DNA of 64,000 bases from Microscilla marina ATCC 23134 (GTDB taxonomy: Bacteria; Bacteroidota; Bacteroidia; Cytophagales; Microscillaceae), in assembly GCF_000169175.1 (NCBI RefSeq), contig NZ_AAWS01000051.1, forward strand, positions 1 through 64,000. Direction: 5' to 3'. Shown here one piece after another: positions 19,058-28,490 of this stretch (position 1 is its first letter; each line of letters opens with the position of its first letter). Position numbers and translations under genes: made by a program. The notes beneath the pieces are model-generated. The model was not told the origin of the DNA, did no database searches, and was given only the letters and a program-made list of their open reading frames with translations.

Positions 19058-19918
19058 TTAGTAAAGGTAGTTCAATGCAGTACGGTCGCCAGCAGAGAAA
19101 GCACCAGGAGTACCTAAACCACCGCAAGACAACATAATAGATTGATTGTCAAAGCTAGGTGCAACCGGAGTACCTGGAATATGGATAGCACCTACTCCAG
19201 CAGTACCTTCGTTTCCACCGCTTCCACAGCTAATAGAGCGGTTGAACCAGTCAGTGTGACGGAAACCAATGCAGTGACCTAGTTCGTGCATAGTGATGTG
19301 ACGAGCCAATTGGATTCCTCCATTGTTTACGCCTGAGTTCATACGCACCCACTTGTAAGGGTTGCCATTGGTTGGGAAACCAGCACTTGCTCCAATAGAA
19401 CCGTTAGATACCTGATATACTACTATGTCGTATACCTGAAAGTTGCTACCAAAAGCTAAAGTAAAGCGTAAGCTAAGGTTTTCAGCATTGTAACGCTGGA
19501 TAGACTGGCGCAAAGCCTCTCTCAAAGTACTACCCAATCCGTTTGAATTGTTGGCAGTGTAACCAAGTACACGAATAGTGCGAGGAGCGTTTACCAGATT
19601 GCTAGTACGGTATTGTTCACCATTAGCACCCTCGGTTGTTGGGCTCGCAAGCATTTCTTTGAACTGATCCTCAGATACAAATACGTCTTTTTCAAGACTA
19701 TATCCTTTTTGAGTTTTTCCTGTCAAAGGGTTCGTTTGGGTCGTATATACACCATTTCTGGCGTCAATCCCAAGGTCTTTAAATTGGTTAATTACCTCTT
19801 GACTAATACCGTTGTTATTTGCAGGGGCATTAGGAGTAGCCTCTTGTTGCTTACAAGAGAAAGTGAAGGCAGCAAGCATCATCATGAAGCTCACGCTTAG
19901 CAGGGTAATTCTTTTCAT
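19058..19918 (-). CDS. Lipoprotein metalloprotease of the HEIGH / M57 type
   Basis: Zinc-dependent endopeptidase anchored as a lipoprotein. The N-terminus is a lipoprotein signal (LAAFTFSCKQQ, Cys about 22). A propeptide-like region (about 35-105) includes GYSLEKDVFVSEDQF. The catalytic metzincin motif HELGHCIGFRH is at about residues 211-221 with all three His and the Glu present, followed by TDWFNRSISC and a later SIMLSCGG (Met-turn position). This layout matches the dual-action HEIGH peptidase family (Peptidase_M57). It likely acts at the cell surface or after release; the substrate is unknown. It sits alone, with the hairpin at 18885-18915 downstream. Confidence 0.85.
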   Translation of the reverse strand: MKRITLLSVSFMMMLAAFTFSCKQQEATPNAPANNNGISQEVINQFKDLGIDARNGVYTTQTNPLTGKTQKGYSLEKDVFVSEDQFKEMLASPTTEGANGEQYRTSNLVNAPRTIRVLGYTANNSNGLGSTLREALRQSIQRYNAENLSLRFTLAFGSNFQVYDIVVYQVSNGSIGASAGFPTNGNPYKWVRMNSGVNNGGIQLARHITMHELGHCIGFRHTDWFNRSISCGSGGNEGTAGVGAIHIPGTPVAPSFDNQSIMLSCGGLGTPGAFSAGDRTALNYLY

Positions 19919-20389
19919 AATTTTTAAGATTTTAAAATAAGTGTAATATAACTTTGTTGTTGAGCGAAATACTCATTGGCAATATTAGTGTTTTGCAGAA
20001 TATTTTACCTAAATATGGAGGTATACAAAAAGTAAGCAAAACATTTTGTGTTGTTAGTTGTAGTGTGCAAGAAGTAAACAGAAGGCAAAATGCAAGTATT
20101 TAGTCTGCTAAATAATGGGTGAACAGTAAAAAAACGAAAAGAGTATAAGATTTTGATTTTTAGATGGTTAAGTGTTTTTTACTCGGTATATATGGGTAAA
20201 CAAAGTTGTGGTGATGAAGTTAACAGCGTAAAAACAGAAACAAGGATAGGTTTATAATAATGAAAACATTTGTAGAAGGTGTTTTTTTGTTTTTTGTTTC
20301 AAAATACAAAGTAGACTCCCCAAACCAAGCAAAAAACAGGTGAGATTTTAGCCAGTATTTTGACGAATGATCATATATCGCGAGAAATT
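19919..20389. other. Gene-free spacer
   Basis: AT-rich spacer of about 470 bp upstream of the metalloprotease gene. No ORF with coding character, hairpin or repeat stands out; no TAnnTTTG-type promoter with correct spacing was recognised. Confidence 0.4.
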
Positions 20390-20821
20390 TTAATCCTGCT
20401 TCAGCAACCAGTTTTGGGCTTCTTTGGGGTTGGTAAAATAGTACGTCACCTGGTTAAAATCTTGGTGGGTGTTAACGGTGTGTTCTATAGAAAGCTGACT
20501 TACAAAGTCTTCGCTTACTACCATAGCCACTTTTACTTTATCAGGGTTGGGCAAATGATTCAATACGGGTATAGCAATATGCTGGGCATGCCATTGCTGC
20601 AGCTCTTTTGAAATGACAAAGTGGTTGGCTCGATTGTCTAAATAAAAGTATTGTATATTATATTTATTCTCAATTAATTTTTGAACCCAGGCATAATGTA
20701 GTCGTTTGTAATCTGCCTCAGTCATTTGTTGGCTGCTGGCATACCAAAACTGCTCAAATAGCTTGAATTCTTCTGTAAAGTATATAGAAAAATAGTCACT
20801 TTCGACAATGGGGATTGGCAT
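20390..20821 (-). CDS. Small cytoplasmic protein of unknown function
   Basis: A 143-aa soluble protein, not assigned to a family. The start at 20821 (MPIPIVESDYFSIYFTEEF) was chosen because the longer frame to 20929 runs through a 12-base perfect hairpin (20881-20925) that looks like the terminator of the upstream gene. The sequence alternates predicted strands and helices: IQYFYLDNRANHFVISKELQQWHAQHI, VKVAMVVSEDFVSQLSIEHTV, QVTYYFTNPKEAQNWLLKQ. This resembles the STAS/SpoIIAA-like fold seen in many small Bacteroidota proteins (strand, helix, strand, helix, ending in a helix with W-L), but that is only fold-level inference. Confidence 0.65.
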   Translation of the reverse strand: MPIPIVESDYFSIYFTEEFKLFEQFWYASSQQMTEADYKRLHYAWVQKLIENKYNIQYFYLDNRANHFVISKELQQWHAQHIAIPVLNHLPNPDKVKVAMVVSEDFVSQLSIEHTVNTHQDFNQVTYYFTNPKEAQNWLLKQD

Positions 20822-20880
20822 AGTTTGAATTGTTAGAAGGTTTTCGGCTAATGGGTAAACGTTTATTGCTTTGCTAAAGG

Positions 20881-20925
20881 TTTTATGGTTGGACAAAGCC
20901 ACATTGTGCCTGACCAACCATAAAA
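20881..20925 (-). terminator. Hairpin downstream of the CoA-transferase gene
   Basis: TTTTATGGTTGG (20881-20892) pairs perfectly with CCAACCATAAAA (20914-20925). It lies just past the minus-strand CoA-transferase gene ending at 20976, and on that strand the stem is followed by T-rich sequence only within the arm. Likely terminator or processing hairpin. Confidence 0.45.
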
Positions 20926-20975
20926 CCATTTAACCCTGGGGGTTTAATCAATAGAACAATTTAGCCATAAAAAAA

Positions 20976-22253
20976 CTAAACCCCTAATTTCAATATATCT
21001 CTGGCTTCGCGTGCCAAAGTTTCGCGGTGGTCGGGGTGGGCAATCTCTATCAGCCGCTTGGCACGGGTACGCAGATTTTGCCCATACAACTCTGCTATCC
21101 CATATTCTGTTACTACCCATTGCACGTGAGCACGGGTAGTAACTACTCCAGCGCCTGGCCTTAAGGTAGTACTAATACGACTCAAGCCCTTAGAGGTAAC
21201 CGAAGGCAATGCAATGATAGGTTTACCACCTTTAGACAAAGATGCCCCCCGCATAAAGTCCATTTGACCACCCACTCCAGAGTAAATTTTGGTTCCGATA
21301 GAGTCGGCGCATACCTGCCCGGTAAGGTCTACCTCTATAGCACTGTTAATGGCTATTACATTGGGGTTTTGTCTGATAACCGTTGTATCATTTACATAGT
21401 CGCAGGCAAGCAGGCGTACCAGTGGGTTATCGTCTATAAAGTCGTACAACTTTTGGCTCCCCATTACAAAACTACTTACGATTCTGCCCCGGTGTTTTAT
21501 TTTGTATTTATTCGTAATGACTCCTTTGTCAATCAAAGGGAGCAACCCATCCGAAAACATTTCGGTATGTACCCCCAGGTCTTTGTGGTTGGTCATAGCC
21601 GCAAGTGCCGCATCGGGTATGGCGCCTATGCCCATTTGCAGTGTAGAGCGGTCTTCTACCAAAGTGGCCACGTATTGTCCTATTCTAGTCTCAATGGCAT
21701 TGGGAGTGCGGGGAGGATGAGCAGGCAAGGGGTGGTTGGTTTCTATAATTTTGTCAAAATCGCTTACGTGCAAAAAACCATCGCCGTGTACTCGTGGCAT
21801 TTGTGGGTTAATCTCTACAATCACTGTTTTGGCAGCTTTGGCGGCAGCCATTGAAGCATCTACTGAGGTACCCAGCGAACAATAACCGTGAACATCGGGT
21901 GGTGAAACCTGCAGCAAAGCAACATCTAAAGGGATAATGCGTGACTCGAACAAATAAGGAATTTCACTTAAGAAAACCGGTACATAATCGGCGCGTCCTT
22001 CTTGCACCGCATGCCGGGTATTGGCACCTGTAAATAAGTTATTAACCCTGAAACTTTTGGTGTACTCCGAGCGGGCATAAGGAGCATCACCCTCTACATG
22101 CAAATGGTGTAAAGTTACATTTTCAAGTTCATCGGCACGCTCTACCAAGGCCTTTATCAAGGTAAAAGGTGTAGCAGCAATGCTGTGTACAAATACGTTT
22201 TGAGACGATTGAATACCAGCAACGGCGTCGGCTGGTGATACAGTGTTATACAT
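20976..22253 (-). CDS. Acetyl-CoA hydrolase/transferase family protein (4-hydroxybutyrate CoA-transferase-like)
   Basis: Family I CoA-transferase that moves CoA between acetyl-CoA and a carboxylic acid, or hydrolyses acyl-CoA. Recognisable motifs are VALLQVSPPDVHGYCSLGTS, LQMGIGAIPDAALAAM, and HTEMFSDG, where the Glu at about residue 231 aligns with the catalytic glutamate of the family. YSGVGGQMDFMRGA and GVVTTRAHVQWVVTEYGIAELYG follow as expected. At 425 aa it is full length. It stands alone on its strand. The 4-hydroxybutyrate preference is a common annotation for this branch and not shown by the sequence; acetate, propionate or butyrate metabolism are alternatives. Confidence 0.9.
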   Translation of the reverse strand: MYNTVSPADAVAGIQSSQNVFVHSIAATPFTLIKALVERADELENVTLHHLHVEGDAPYARSEYTKSFRVNNLFTGANTRHAVQEGRADYVPVFLSEIPYLFESRIIPLDVALLQVSPPDVHGYCSLGTSVDASMAAAKAAKTVIVEINPQMPRVHGDGFLHVSDFDKIIETNHPLPAHPPRTPNAIETRIGQYVATLVEDRSTLQMGIGAIPDAALAAMTNHKDLGVHTEMFSDGLLPLIDKGVITNKYKIKHRGRIVSSFVMGSQKLYDFIDDNPLVRLLACDYVNDTTVIRQNPNVIAINSAIEVDLTGQVCADSIGTKIYSGVGGQMDFMRGASLSKGGKPIIALPSVTSKGLSRISTTLRPGAGVVTTRAHVQWVVTEYGIAELYGQNLRTRAKRLIEIAHPDHRETLAREARDILKLGV

Positions 22254-22520
22254 AATATATATAGTAGTTATTTTAAAGTTTTGAGGCTACAAAATTGTGC
22301 AGGATGAGGACTTATGCAAATGACCAGAGGCATTATTTTCGTTAATTTAATATCAACCTTCATTACTAGGATAAATGCAAGTTGATAGATACTTGTGCTA
22401 ACAAAAAGTTAATGATTTATTAAACAGTGCCTGGCGTAGTGCTTGTTTTTCGGTAGAGGCATAAAAAAAATATATACTCCCCGTGAGTTTAAAAACTTTC
22501 AGAGGAGTTTAATTACCTAA

Positions 22521-23021
22521 CTGACCTTTCGCAGTACGTATTTTTGTTTTTAAGCAAAAAAATACAGTTTAGGACTAGGGTTGCGTCAGCTGGATTCAGC
22601 CTTAGTTTGTTGCCGTTAAGTTGAAAATCCCGAACTTGTATTCGGGGAATCTGTGAAACGAAGCCGTAAAACCGAGGCTGCAGCTTTGCTGCGCCGAGCT
22701 CTGCGTAAGCTAAACAGATCACTGTTTGAGCCGCAGGCGAGTTTGAGCTGTTTAGCCGAAAAGGCAGAGCCCCGAATCAAGTTCGGGATTTTAAAACTTG
22801 GGCTTCGCCCTGCGGTTCGGCGTAGTGCAACAGATTTAGGCGAAACAAACTACAGCTGCGGTGCTTGAACTCCGAACTTGATTCGGAGGGTTTTTGATTA
22901 CTTTTTTACCTGTAGAAAAAAGTAATGGCTCACAGATACTCGAATCATTGCTTTTTATTAGCATATTTTGCTGAGTGGTATTTTTTCACAGAAAACAAAT
23001 TTTTGACCTGCGAAAGGTCAG
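22521..23021. mobile_element. 501-bp non-autonomous transposon (MITE-like) with 14-bp inverted ends and 8-bp target duplication
   Basis: The left end CTGACCTTTCGCAG (22521-22534) and right end CTGCGAAAGGTCAG (23008-23021) are exact complements. Directly outside, TTACCTAA occurs at 22513-22520 and again at 23022-23029, as expected for an 8-bp target duplication. Beyond the 14 bp the ends continue to match loosely for about 30 more bases. The interior has no transposase; it holds a second inverted pair, AAAATCCCGAACTTG near 22624-22646 and its complement near 22770-22792, and GCTAAACAG near 22709 with CTGTTTAGC near 22748. The family of the parent element is not recognised. Confidence 0.85.
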
Positions 23022-23199
23022 TTACCTAATGTTTTGATGTATATTGGTTAAAGGTTTGTTGTCCATTTTAGTTCCCTTAATTTTTTGGGCAATACCTGTC
23101 ATTGGACATATTTTTGAAACCAGTGTTTAATTGCTAAACTACACTCTTTGTTTGGAGTGAATATACTTAAAATCAGATGTATACCTTATTAAGTCAACA

Positions 23200-25392
23200 A
23201 TGAAAATCTCAGGGTTTTGTCTTTTATTATTTTTATTAGTTGCTGGGCAGACCTGGGGGCAAAGCCAGCGCCTGATCGATTCGCTTTTACAGGTGTTGCC
23301 TTCCAACATTGGCGATCGACAAAAGGTAGATGTTTATAACATGGTTGCTCGCGAATACCGCTATTCTGATTCGGCAAAAGTAGCCCTTTATACCACCAAG
23401 GCTAAACAATTGGCAAAAAAGATTAACTACCCGGAAGGTGTTACCAATGCTCAATACTACCTGGCTTGGGTCATTATGCGCAAAGGACATTATGCCAAAG
23501 CGTTAGAGCTGCAGCGACAAGCATTGGCCACTGCCCAAAAGAGTAATTATGCCGAAGGCGAAGCCAATGCTTACAATGGTTTGGGGGCTACCTATTGGCG
23601 ACAAGGCAATTATGCCAAAACCCTGGAAGCTTATCAAAGTTCGTTGAAAATAAGAGAAAAAATAGGCGATAAACGTGGAATGGCGGGGAGCTATAACAAC
23701 ATTAGCCTGGTTTATCGGATGGAGGGCAAGTATACACAATCGCTTGAGTTTGCCCAAAAGTCATTAGACATCTCCAAATCTATAGACAACCAAACTGCTG
23801 TAGCGTATATTTATAACAATATGGGCATTACGTACAAGTTACAGGGCAACTATGCCAAAGCTCAAGAGTGTTATCAGCTTGCCTTGGCTATAAGAATTAA
23901 AATGAAAGACCAAAGCGGCATTGCCGAGAGTTATTTCGACTTGGGCAAGTTTGCTCTGACGCGCAAACAATACAACAAGGCCCAAAAATACCTTAATCAG
24001 GCGTTGGTTATCCAGCACAAAATTGGGGCACAAAGTGCCTTGGCAGATACGAGAGTGATACTCGGAAAGGCTTTTTACGGCCAAAACAAATACAACCAAG
24101 CCCAACAATACCTCAACGATGGGGTGCAACTGGCGCGTAACCTGGGCAACCCACGCATAGAACGAGACGGCGTAGAGTACCTGGCGAAGGTGTTTAAGGC
24201 ACAGGGCAAGCATGCTCAGGCGTATCAAAACCTGGAACTGTATACCCAACTTGCTGACAGCCTTTTTAACGAAGAAAAAATACGCAAGCTTACCCAACTT
24301 GCCAGTCGCTACGTGGCCGAAAAACGGGAAGATTCGCTGCGTGCCCAACAAGCACAAATGGCGGCAGACCTTAAAAACCGTAAACTAGAGCAACGAAGTA
24401 CTTATATAGGCTTGGGGCTTACTATAGCCCTGATACTGGTCTTGTTGTTTTTTTATGTAGAGAAGCAACGCAACAATCGCAAGCTCAACCAGACCAACCA
24501 CCACCTGACTCACTCTAACGAAGAGCTGCAAACTGCCAACGAAACCATCAAAGTAGCACACGAAGAGATCAAGGCAATGAACGACTCGCTGGAAAACACT
24601 TTGCACACGGTAGAAAAACAACACGAAGACATCACGGCAAGTATTACCTATGCTCAGCGCATTCAGCAAGCAATGTTGCACATAGAAGAAGACATCATGC
24701 ATGCTATTCCTAAGCATTTTATACTTTTTCGCCCCCGTGATATTGTATCGGGCGATTTTTATTGGGTAGAACAAGCCAGGGGCAAGGTGTTTATGGTAGT
24801 GGCTGACTGTACCGGGCACGGGGTACCAGGGGCGTTTATGACTATGATTGGTTCACTTGCTTTGACCGACATTATTGTACAACAGCAGTTTGACAACCCC
24901 TCTGATATATTGTACCGACTAGATGCTGTTTTCAGGCATATTCTCAAGACTAATAATACGTTGGTGAGGGATGGAATGGATGTAGCATTGGTGGTGCTGG
25001 ATACTCAACAGCAAGTGTTGCAATATGCCGGGGCAAAAACGCCCTTGTTATTGGTACAAAACGGCAATATTCGAGAGGTAAAAGGGGCTATATACAGCAT
25101 CAATGGCTACCGTAAAAAAGGAACTAAGCCTACCTTCGACACCCATACTATAGATGTAAGTACACCCACCACATTTTATTTGTACTCAGATGGTTATCAA
25201 GACCAGTTTGGAGGGAAAAAGAATCGAAAGTTTATGAAAAAACGGTTCAGAGAACTCCTACATCGTATTGCTGAGGAACCATTGCCCACTCAAAAAAAAC
25301 TATTGGAAACTAAGCTGGATGAATGGATGCAAGCCGCTAACCCACCCTACAGGCAAATAGACGATATTTTGGTGATGGGAGTGAGGGTTTAG
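23200..25392 (+). CDS. TPR-repeat membrane protein with C-terminal SpoIIE-type phosphatase
   Basis: A sensor phosphatase. A signal peptide (residues 1-20, ending AGQTWGQ) is followed by about eight tetratricopeptide repeats (about 35-370) with the TPR pattern, for example GNYAKTLEAYQSSLKIREKIGD and GNYAKAQECYQLALAI. A transmembrane segment lies at about 405-425 (YIGLGLTIALILVLLFFYV), then a coiled coil (about 430-485). The SpoIIE/PP2C domain fills about 490-730 with intact metal motifs VSGDFYWVE, ADCTGHGVPGAF, RDGMDVALV, SDGYQDQFGGKK and IDDILVMG. The periplasmic TPR domain probably senses a protein or peptide and drives dephosphorylation of a cytoplasmic partner. It is paralogous to the gene at 17079 in the catalytic half. 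Confidence 0.92.
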   Translation: MKISGFCLLLFLLVAGQTWGQSQRLIDSLLQVLPSNIGDRQKVDVYNMVAREYRYSDSAKVALYTTKAKQLAKKINYPEGVTNAQYYLAWVIMRKGHYAKALELQRQALATAQKSNYAEGEANAYNGLGATYWRQGNYAKTLEAYQSSLKIREKIGDKRGMAGSYNNISLVYRMEGKYTQSLEFAQKSLDISKSIDNQTAVAYIYNNMGITYKLQGNYAKAQECYQLALAIRIKMKDQSGIAESYFDLGKFALTRKQYNKAQKYLNQALVIQHKIGAQSALADTRVILGKAFYGQNKYNQAQQYLNDGVQLARNLGNPRIERDGVEYLAKVFKAQGKHAQAYQNLELYTQLADSLFNEEKIRKLTQLASRYVAEKREDSLRAQQAQMAADLKNRKLEQRSTYIGLGLTIALILVLLFFYVEKQRNNRKLNQTNHHLTHSNEELQTANETIKVAHEEIKAMNDSLENTLHTVEKQHEDITASITYAQRIQQAMLHIEEDIMHAIPKHFILFRPRDIVSGDFYWVEQARGKVFMVVADCTGHGVPGAFMTMIGSLALTDIIVQQQFDNPSDILYRLDAVFRHILKTNNTLVRDGMDVALVVLDTQQQVLQYAGAKTPLLLVQNGNIREVKGAIYSINGYRKKGTKPTFDTHTIDVSTPTTFYLYSDGYQDQFGGKKNRKFMKKRFRELLHRIAEEPLPTQKKLLETKLDEWMQAANPPYRQIDDILVMGVRV

Positions 25393-25413
25393 CCTTTTGG
25401 TTCTTGGGAGAGC

Positions 25414-25680
25414 CTTTAGCTTTTCTGTTCTTCGTGTATTTTTTCTCGCTTTCGCAAATATGATAATTACCATCAAGCAAAGGCTAAAAGCCCCCTACAA
25501 ACAGCCAAACAAAGGCTAAAGGCTAACCACTCATCGCAGCTCAAGCAAAGGCTAAAAGCCCCCTACAAACAGTCAAACAAAAGCTAAAGGCTAACCACTC
25601 ATCGCAGCTCAAACAAAGGCTAAAAGCCCCCTACAAACAGCCAAACAAAAGCTAACGGCTCCATACAAACAAAAAAATTA
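25414..25680 (-). repeat. Inverted copy of the 18549 repeat followed by 68-bp tandem repeats
   Basis: On the minus strand, 25484-25414 matches 18551-18625 (shared TTATCATATTTGCGAAAG). From 25491 a 68-bp unit beginning CCCCCTACAAACAGCCAAAC repeats at 25559 and, partially, at 25627. A related single unit is at 40857-40920. The array reaches the stop codon of the P450 gene at 25678. Confidence 0.8.
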
Positions 25681-27033
25681 ACCTCTCCTGATTAAAGTCA
25701 AATAAATATCCTCCACTGGTCGCATTGTAATGAGGGGTTGCAAGGCTATGTGGTGGCGGGGTTGGTGCTCAAACGTAAAGCGGCGCTTGAGCAAAGCCAA
25801 CACCGCGTGAATCTCAAGCAAAGCAAACTGGTCGCCAATGCACAGGCGAGGTCCTCCCCCGAAAGGGAAATAAGCAAAACGTGGCAATTCTTTTACCTGT
25901 TGGGTTTGCCAGCGTTCCGGCAAAAACTCATGAGGTTGTTCCCACAAGTCTGCATCACGGTGCACCACATACGCTGGAATCATAATGCTGGTACCCGCTG
26001 GCACATGGTAGCCATCTATTTCATCGTCTGCCACCGCTTTTCTGCCCACTGTCCAAGCAGGCGGATAGAGGCGTAACATTTCATTGATCACCTGACTACT
26101 ATAGGGCACCTGGCGCATACTCTCGAAAGTAAAGGCAGCACTGCCCAGGTTTTGGGCAAGCTCAGCCTCCACTTTTTGGTCTATATCGGGGTATTGGCTC
26201 AACAACCAAAACAAATAACCCAAAGCAGCCGAAGAACTTTCGTGCCCTGCCATAAACAGCGTCATTACCTCATCGCGCAGTTGTTGATTGCTCATTTTTT
26301 CGCCTGTATCCTCATCTTCGCTATGCATCAGCATCGACAACAAATCGTTGTAATCTTGAGTATCTTGCCGTCTTTGAGCAATAATGCCATCAATAATACC
26401 AAACAACTCCCGAATGGCTTTTTGTTCTTTGCGGTTGGCAGCTGTCGGTATCCAACGAGGCGGCAAAAACGGATTGCGTAAACGCATCATCATACGGTAC
26501 AATGCATAGTTGAGGTGGTCGCCTATCTTGTAAATAGCCTCGCCTACTTCAGACTGAAACAGTGCCTTAGACACGATCTTGAGTGCCAGCAAATTCATTT
26601 CTTTAGTAAGGTTGATGCGGTCGCCCGATTGGTACTTTTGCTCCCATTCATCCAAAAACTCTTCAATCAATCCCGTCATTACCTCTGTAAGCCCGGCAAG
26701 CTTGGTTTTATGAAAAGCAGGTTGTGCCATGCGGCGTTGTTTGCGCCAAAAGTCTCCCTCGTTGGTAACCAAGCCATTGCCCAACAAAACTTTCATATAC
26801 TCGAAGGCTTTGCCCTTGTGGTAATTCTTATTGTTGTCTTGCAACACATACTTGATGTATTCGGGTTTGGTGGCTACATAGTGGGGCTGGTTTACCCGGT
26901 AAAAACTGTAAAACGAGCCAAATTCCTTTTGCCATTTAAGCAAACTACCCAAAGAGTCATGTTTGAGCTCCATGGTGTTGCCAAACAACCAGTGCGTTTT
27001 TTGGGTACTGGGGGGAAGTTTCTTTTCGTGCAT
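25678..27033 (-). CDS. Cytochrome P450
   Basis: Heme-thiolate monooxygenase. The I-helix oxygen-binding motif is AGHESSSAAL, the K-helix ExxR is EMLR (NEMLRLYPPAW), the PERF-type region is FLPERWQ, and the heme-binding loop is FPFGGGPRLCIGDQFA with the axial Cys at about residue 398. The 451-aa length and the start MHEKKLPPSTQKTHWLFGN (substrate-region proline-rich start, no membrane anchor) fit the soluble bacterial CYP102-like / fatty-acid-hydroxylase branch, but substrate cannot be named. No ferredoxin or reductase gene is adjacent, so electrons must come from proteins encoded elsewhere. Its 3' end touches the GCTAAA repeat array and its 5' side carries another fragment of the same repeat. 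Confidence 0.95.
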   Translation of the reverse strand: MHEKKLPPSTQKTHWLFGNTMELKHDSLGSLLKWQKEFGSFYSFYRVNQPHYVATKPEYIKYVLQDNNKNYHKGKAFEYMKVLLGNGLVTNEGDFWRKQRRMAQPAFHKTKLAGLTEVMTGLIEEFLDEWEQKYQSGDRINLTKEMNLLALKIVSKALFQSEVGEAIYKIGDHLNYALYRMMMRLRNPFLPPRWIPTAANRKEQKAIRELFGIIDGIIAQRRQDTQDYNDLLSMLMHSEDEDTGEKMSNQQLRDEVMTLFMAGHESSSAALGYLFWLLSQYPDIDQKVEAELAQNLGSAAFTFESMRQVPYSSQVINEMLRLYPPAWTVGRKAVADDEIDGYHVPAGTSIMIPAYVVHRDADLWEQPHEFLPERWQTQQVKELPRFAYFPFGGGPRLCIGDQFALLEIHAVLALLKRRFTFEHQPRHHIALQPLITMRPVEDIYLTLIRRG

Positions 27034-27409
27034 ATTTTTTTTCTGTTCTTTGTGGAGCCTTTAGCCATTAGCTTTTAGCCTTTCTGTTCTTTGGTATCCA
27101 TCCCAGCAACCCCATGTTGAAAAAGCTTCATTTAGTAATGCTTGAAAAATAAGGTATCCATTTGGAGATAGAGATTTACCACTGAGGCGAGGCATTTAGC
27201 CTCTGGTGTAGCTATCGATTTTTACGTTCAAGGCAACATCCAGTAGATGTTGAGCCAGACTGTGTGACAGTTTTACAAGCAATAACCGATGGCTACAGCT
27301 TTGCTTTGCTCTGCCAAAGGCTAAAAATAACGAAGTATCAGTAGTAAAGATCATTTCCTACATCGAAAGATTATTTTTTGTCCATTACTTAGTTGTTTGG
27401 GAATAATTT
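27034..27409. repeat. Gene-free spacer with GCTAAA-type repeat fragment
   Basis: At 27050-27090 a single fragment GGAGCCTTTAGCCATTAGC plus CTTTCTGTTCTTTGG belongs to the same family as 18549-18875. At 27313-27335, GGCTAAAAATAACGAAGTAT recurs at 60228-60249. Nothing else is recognisable. Confidence 0.5.
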
Positions 27410-27841
27410 TTAAGCCTTAAAATTCTGTCGGTATAATGTATGTAGCTCCTGAATGGAGATGTCCATTTTGTCTTTGTCCAACACCCGAATGGGAGATTCA
27501 TCGGCTTGAAGATAACCCTCGTTTTGGATTTGCATTTTAAGGTGGTCATAGAGAATTTCCAAACAATCCAGGCTGTGTTGTACCCACCCCCCAATGGTAG
27601 AGGGGTTGATGCGAACACCTTCCTGAGCAAACTGCTTTAAAATGCGATCCAGAGGTAGGTGATAGTAATATTTACTCACCAAAATAGAAGCCAACACACT
27701 TATATCAGGAATACCAGCCTTAAGATAAGCTTCGTTGGCAGTTTTTTCAGCAAGTCGTAGCTCAGCATCTTTAGCCTCAAGAGAAGCCTGCAATTGGGCA
27801 ATCAATTCGTTTGGGGAGAGGTCATCAGTGCTGTTTTCCAT
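27410..27841 (-). pseudogene. IS66-family transposase (TnpC), C-terminally truncated
   Basis: Begins MENSTDDLSPNELIAQLQ (start at 27841) and continues with the TnpC zinc-region and helical N-terminal pattern into ASILVSKYYYHLPLDRILKQ, STIGGWVQHSLDCLEILYD and QADESPIRVLDKDK, where the Asp of ADESP is the first catalytic DDE residue. The frame then ends after MDISIQELHTLYRQNFKA. A full TnpC is about 480-530 aa, so roughly three quarters including the rest of the DDE triad are missing. The element cannot move by itself. Confidence 0.85.
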
Positions 27842-27876
27842 AGGGCAAATATAGCACTGATGGCTGAACAAAACAC

Positions 27877-28194
27877 TTAGGAGGCTTGTAAATTGTAACG
27901 AGGCTTTTGGATTTGCTTTTTTACTACAATGCCTTCTGCCATTAACACCCACTCCGACCATTGGAGAATGCTCTCAGCGTTACGTTGATGAGGCAACTGG
28001 AAACAACCTTGCTCGAGGCGCTTATAATACAATACAAAACCACCTGTTTCCCAATGCAATAGCTTCATATGAGTACGCCGACGATTGAGAAATACATAAA
28101 CACTCCCATTGCAAGGATCGCAGCCTAATTCCTGACGGATCAGCCCACACAAGCTATCAAAACTTTTATGCATATCACAAGCAGGCTGGTACAA
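27877..28194 (-). CDS. IS66-family accessory protein TnpB
   Basis: Contains the IS66 Orf2 pattern: CDMHKSFDSLCGLIRQEL, CNGSVYVFLNRRRTHMKLLHW, GGFVLYYKRLEQGCFQLP. The frame is intact for 105 aa but begins at a TTG, and related residues (SLSSDHLYYLYQ) continue upstream in frame to about 28220 without a clear start codon, so the original start may be lost. Part of the IS66 remnant with the truncated TnpC downstream and a TnpA fragment upstream. Confidence 0.75.
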   Translation of the reverse strand: MYQPACDMHKSFDSLCGLIRQELGCDPCNGSVYVFLNRRRTHMKLLHWETGGFVLYYKRLEQGCFQLPHQRNAESILQWSEWVLMAEGIVVKKQIQKPRYNLQAS

Positions 28195-28219
28195 ATAATA
28201 TAGATGATCAGAGCTGAGA

Positions 28220-28490
28220 CTAAATACAAAGACCTATCAACTCTTTGACTAAAGGTAAATCCAAACTAGACAGGCGAAGACGCACCCCGTTGGGATATAC
28301 AATTTCATAGGGTAAAGGCTCAGTGGATGGAACTGGTGCCTCCACCGAAAAAGGAATAAAAGCAGAGGGTTTTCTTAGAGCTTGAAGGTGTTTTGGGGGG
28401 ACTGGGCTTTTTTAGGAGAGCCTGACCGATTTTCTTTCAACCATTTGCTACTCCTGCGAAATGGATTAAAACTGCTCGCACCCGGAAACT
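28220..28490 (-). pseudogene. IS66-family TnpA remnant, frameshifted
   Basis: On the minus strand the frame ending at 28220 reads AFIPFSVEAPVPSTEPLPYE then IVYPNGVRLRLSSLDLPLVK and ELIGLCI, the typical TnpA C-terminal pattern (PNGxxLRL). Upstream, the continuation FRRSSKWLKENRSGSPKK lies in another frame, so there is a frameshift near the C-run at about 28400. Found by hand translation. Confidence 0.6.

Noticed and set aside
22653-22868. Protein gene inside the 501-bp element
   Set aside because: The frame simply follows the internal inverted repeats and resembles nothing.
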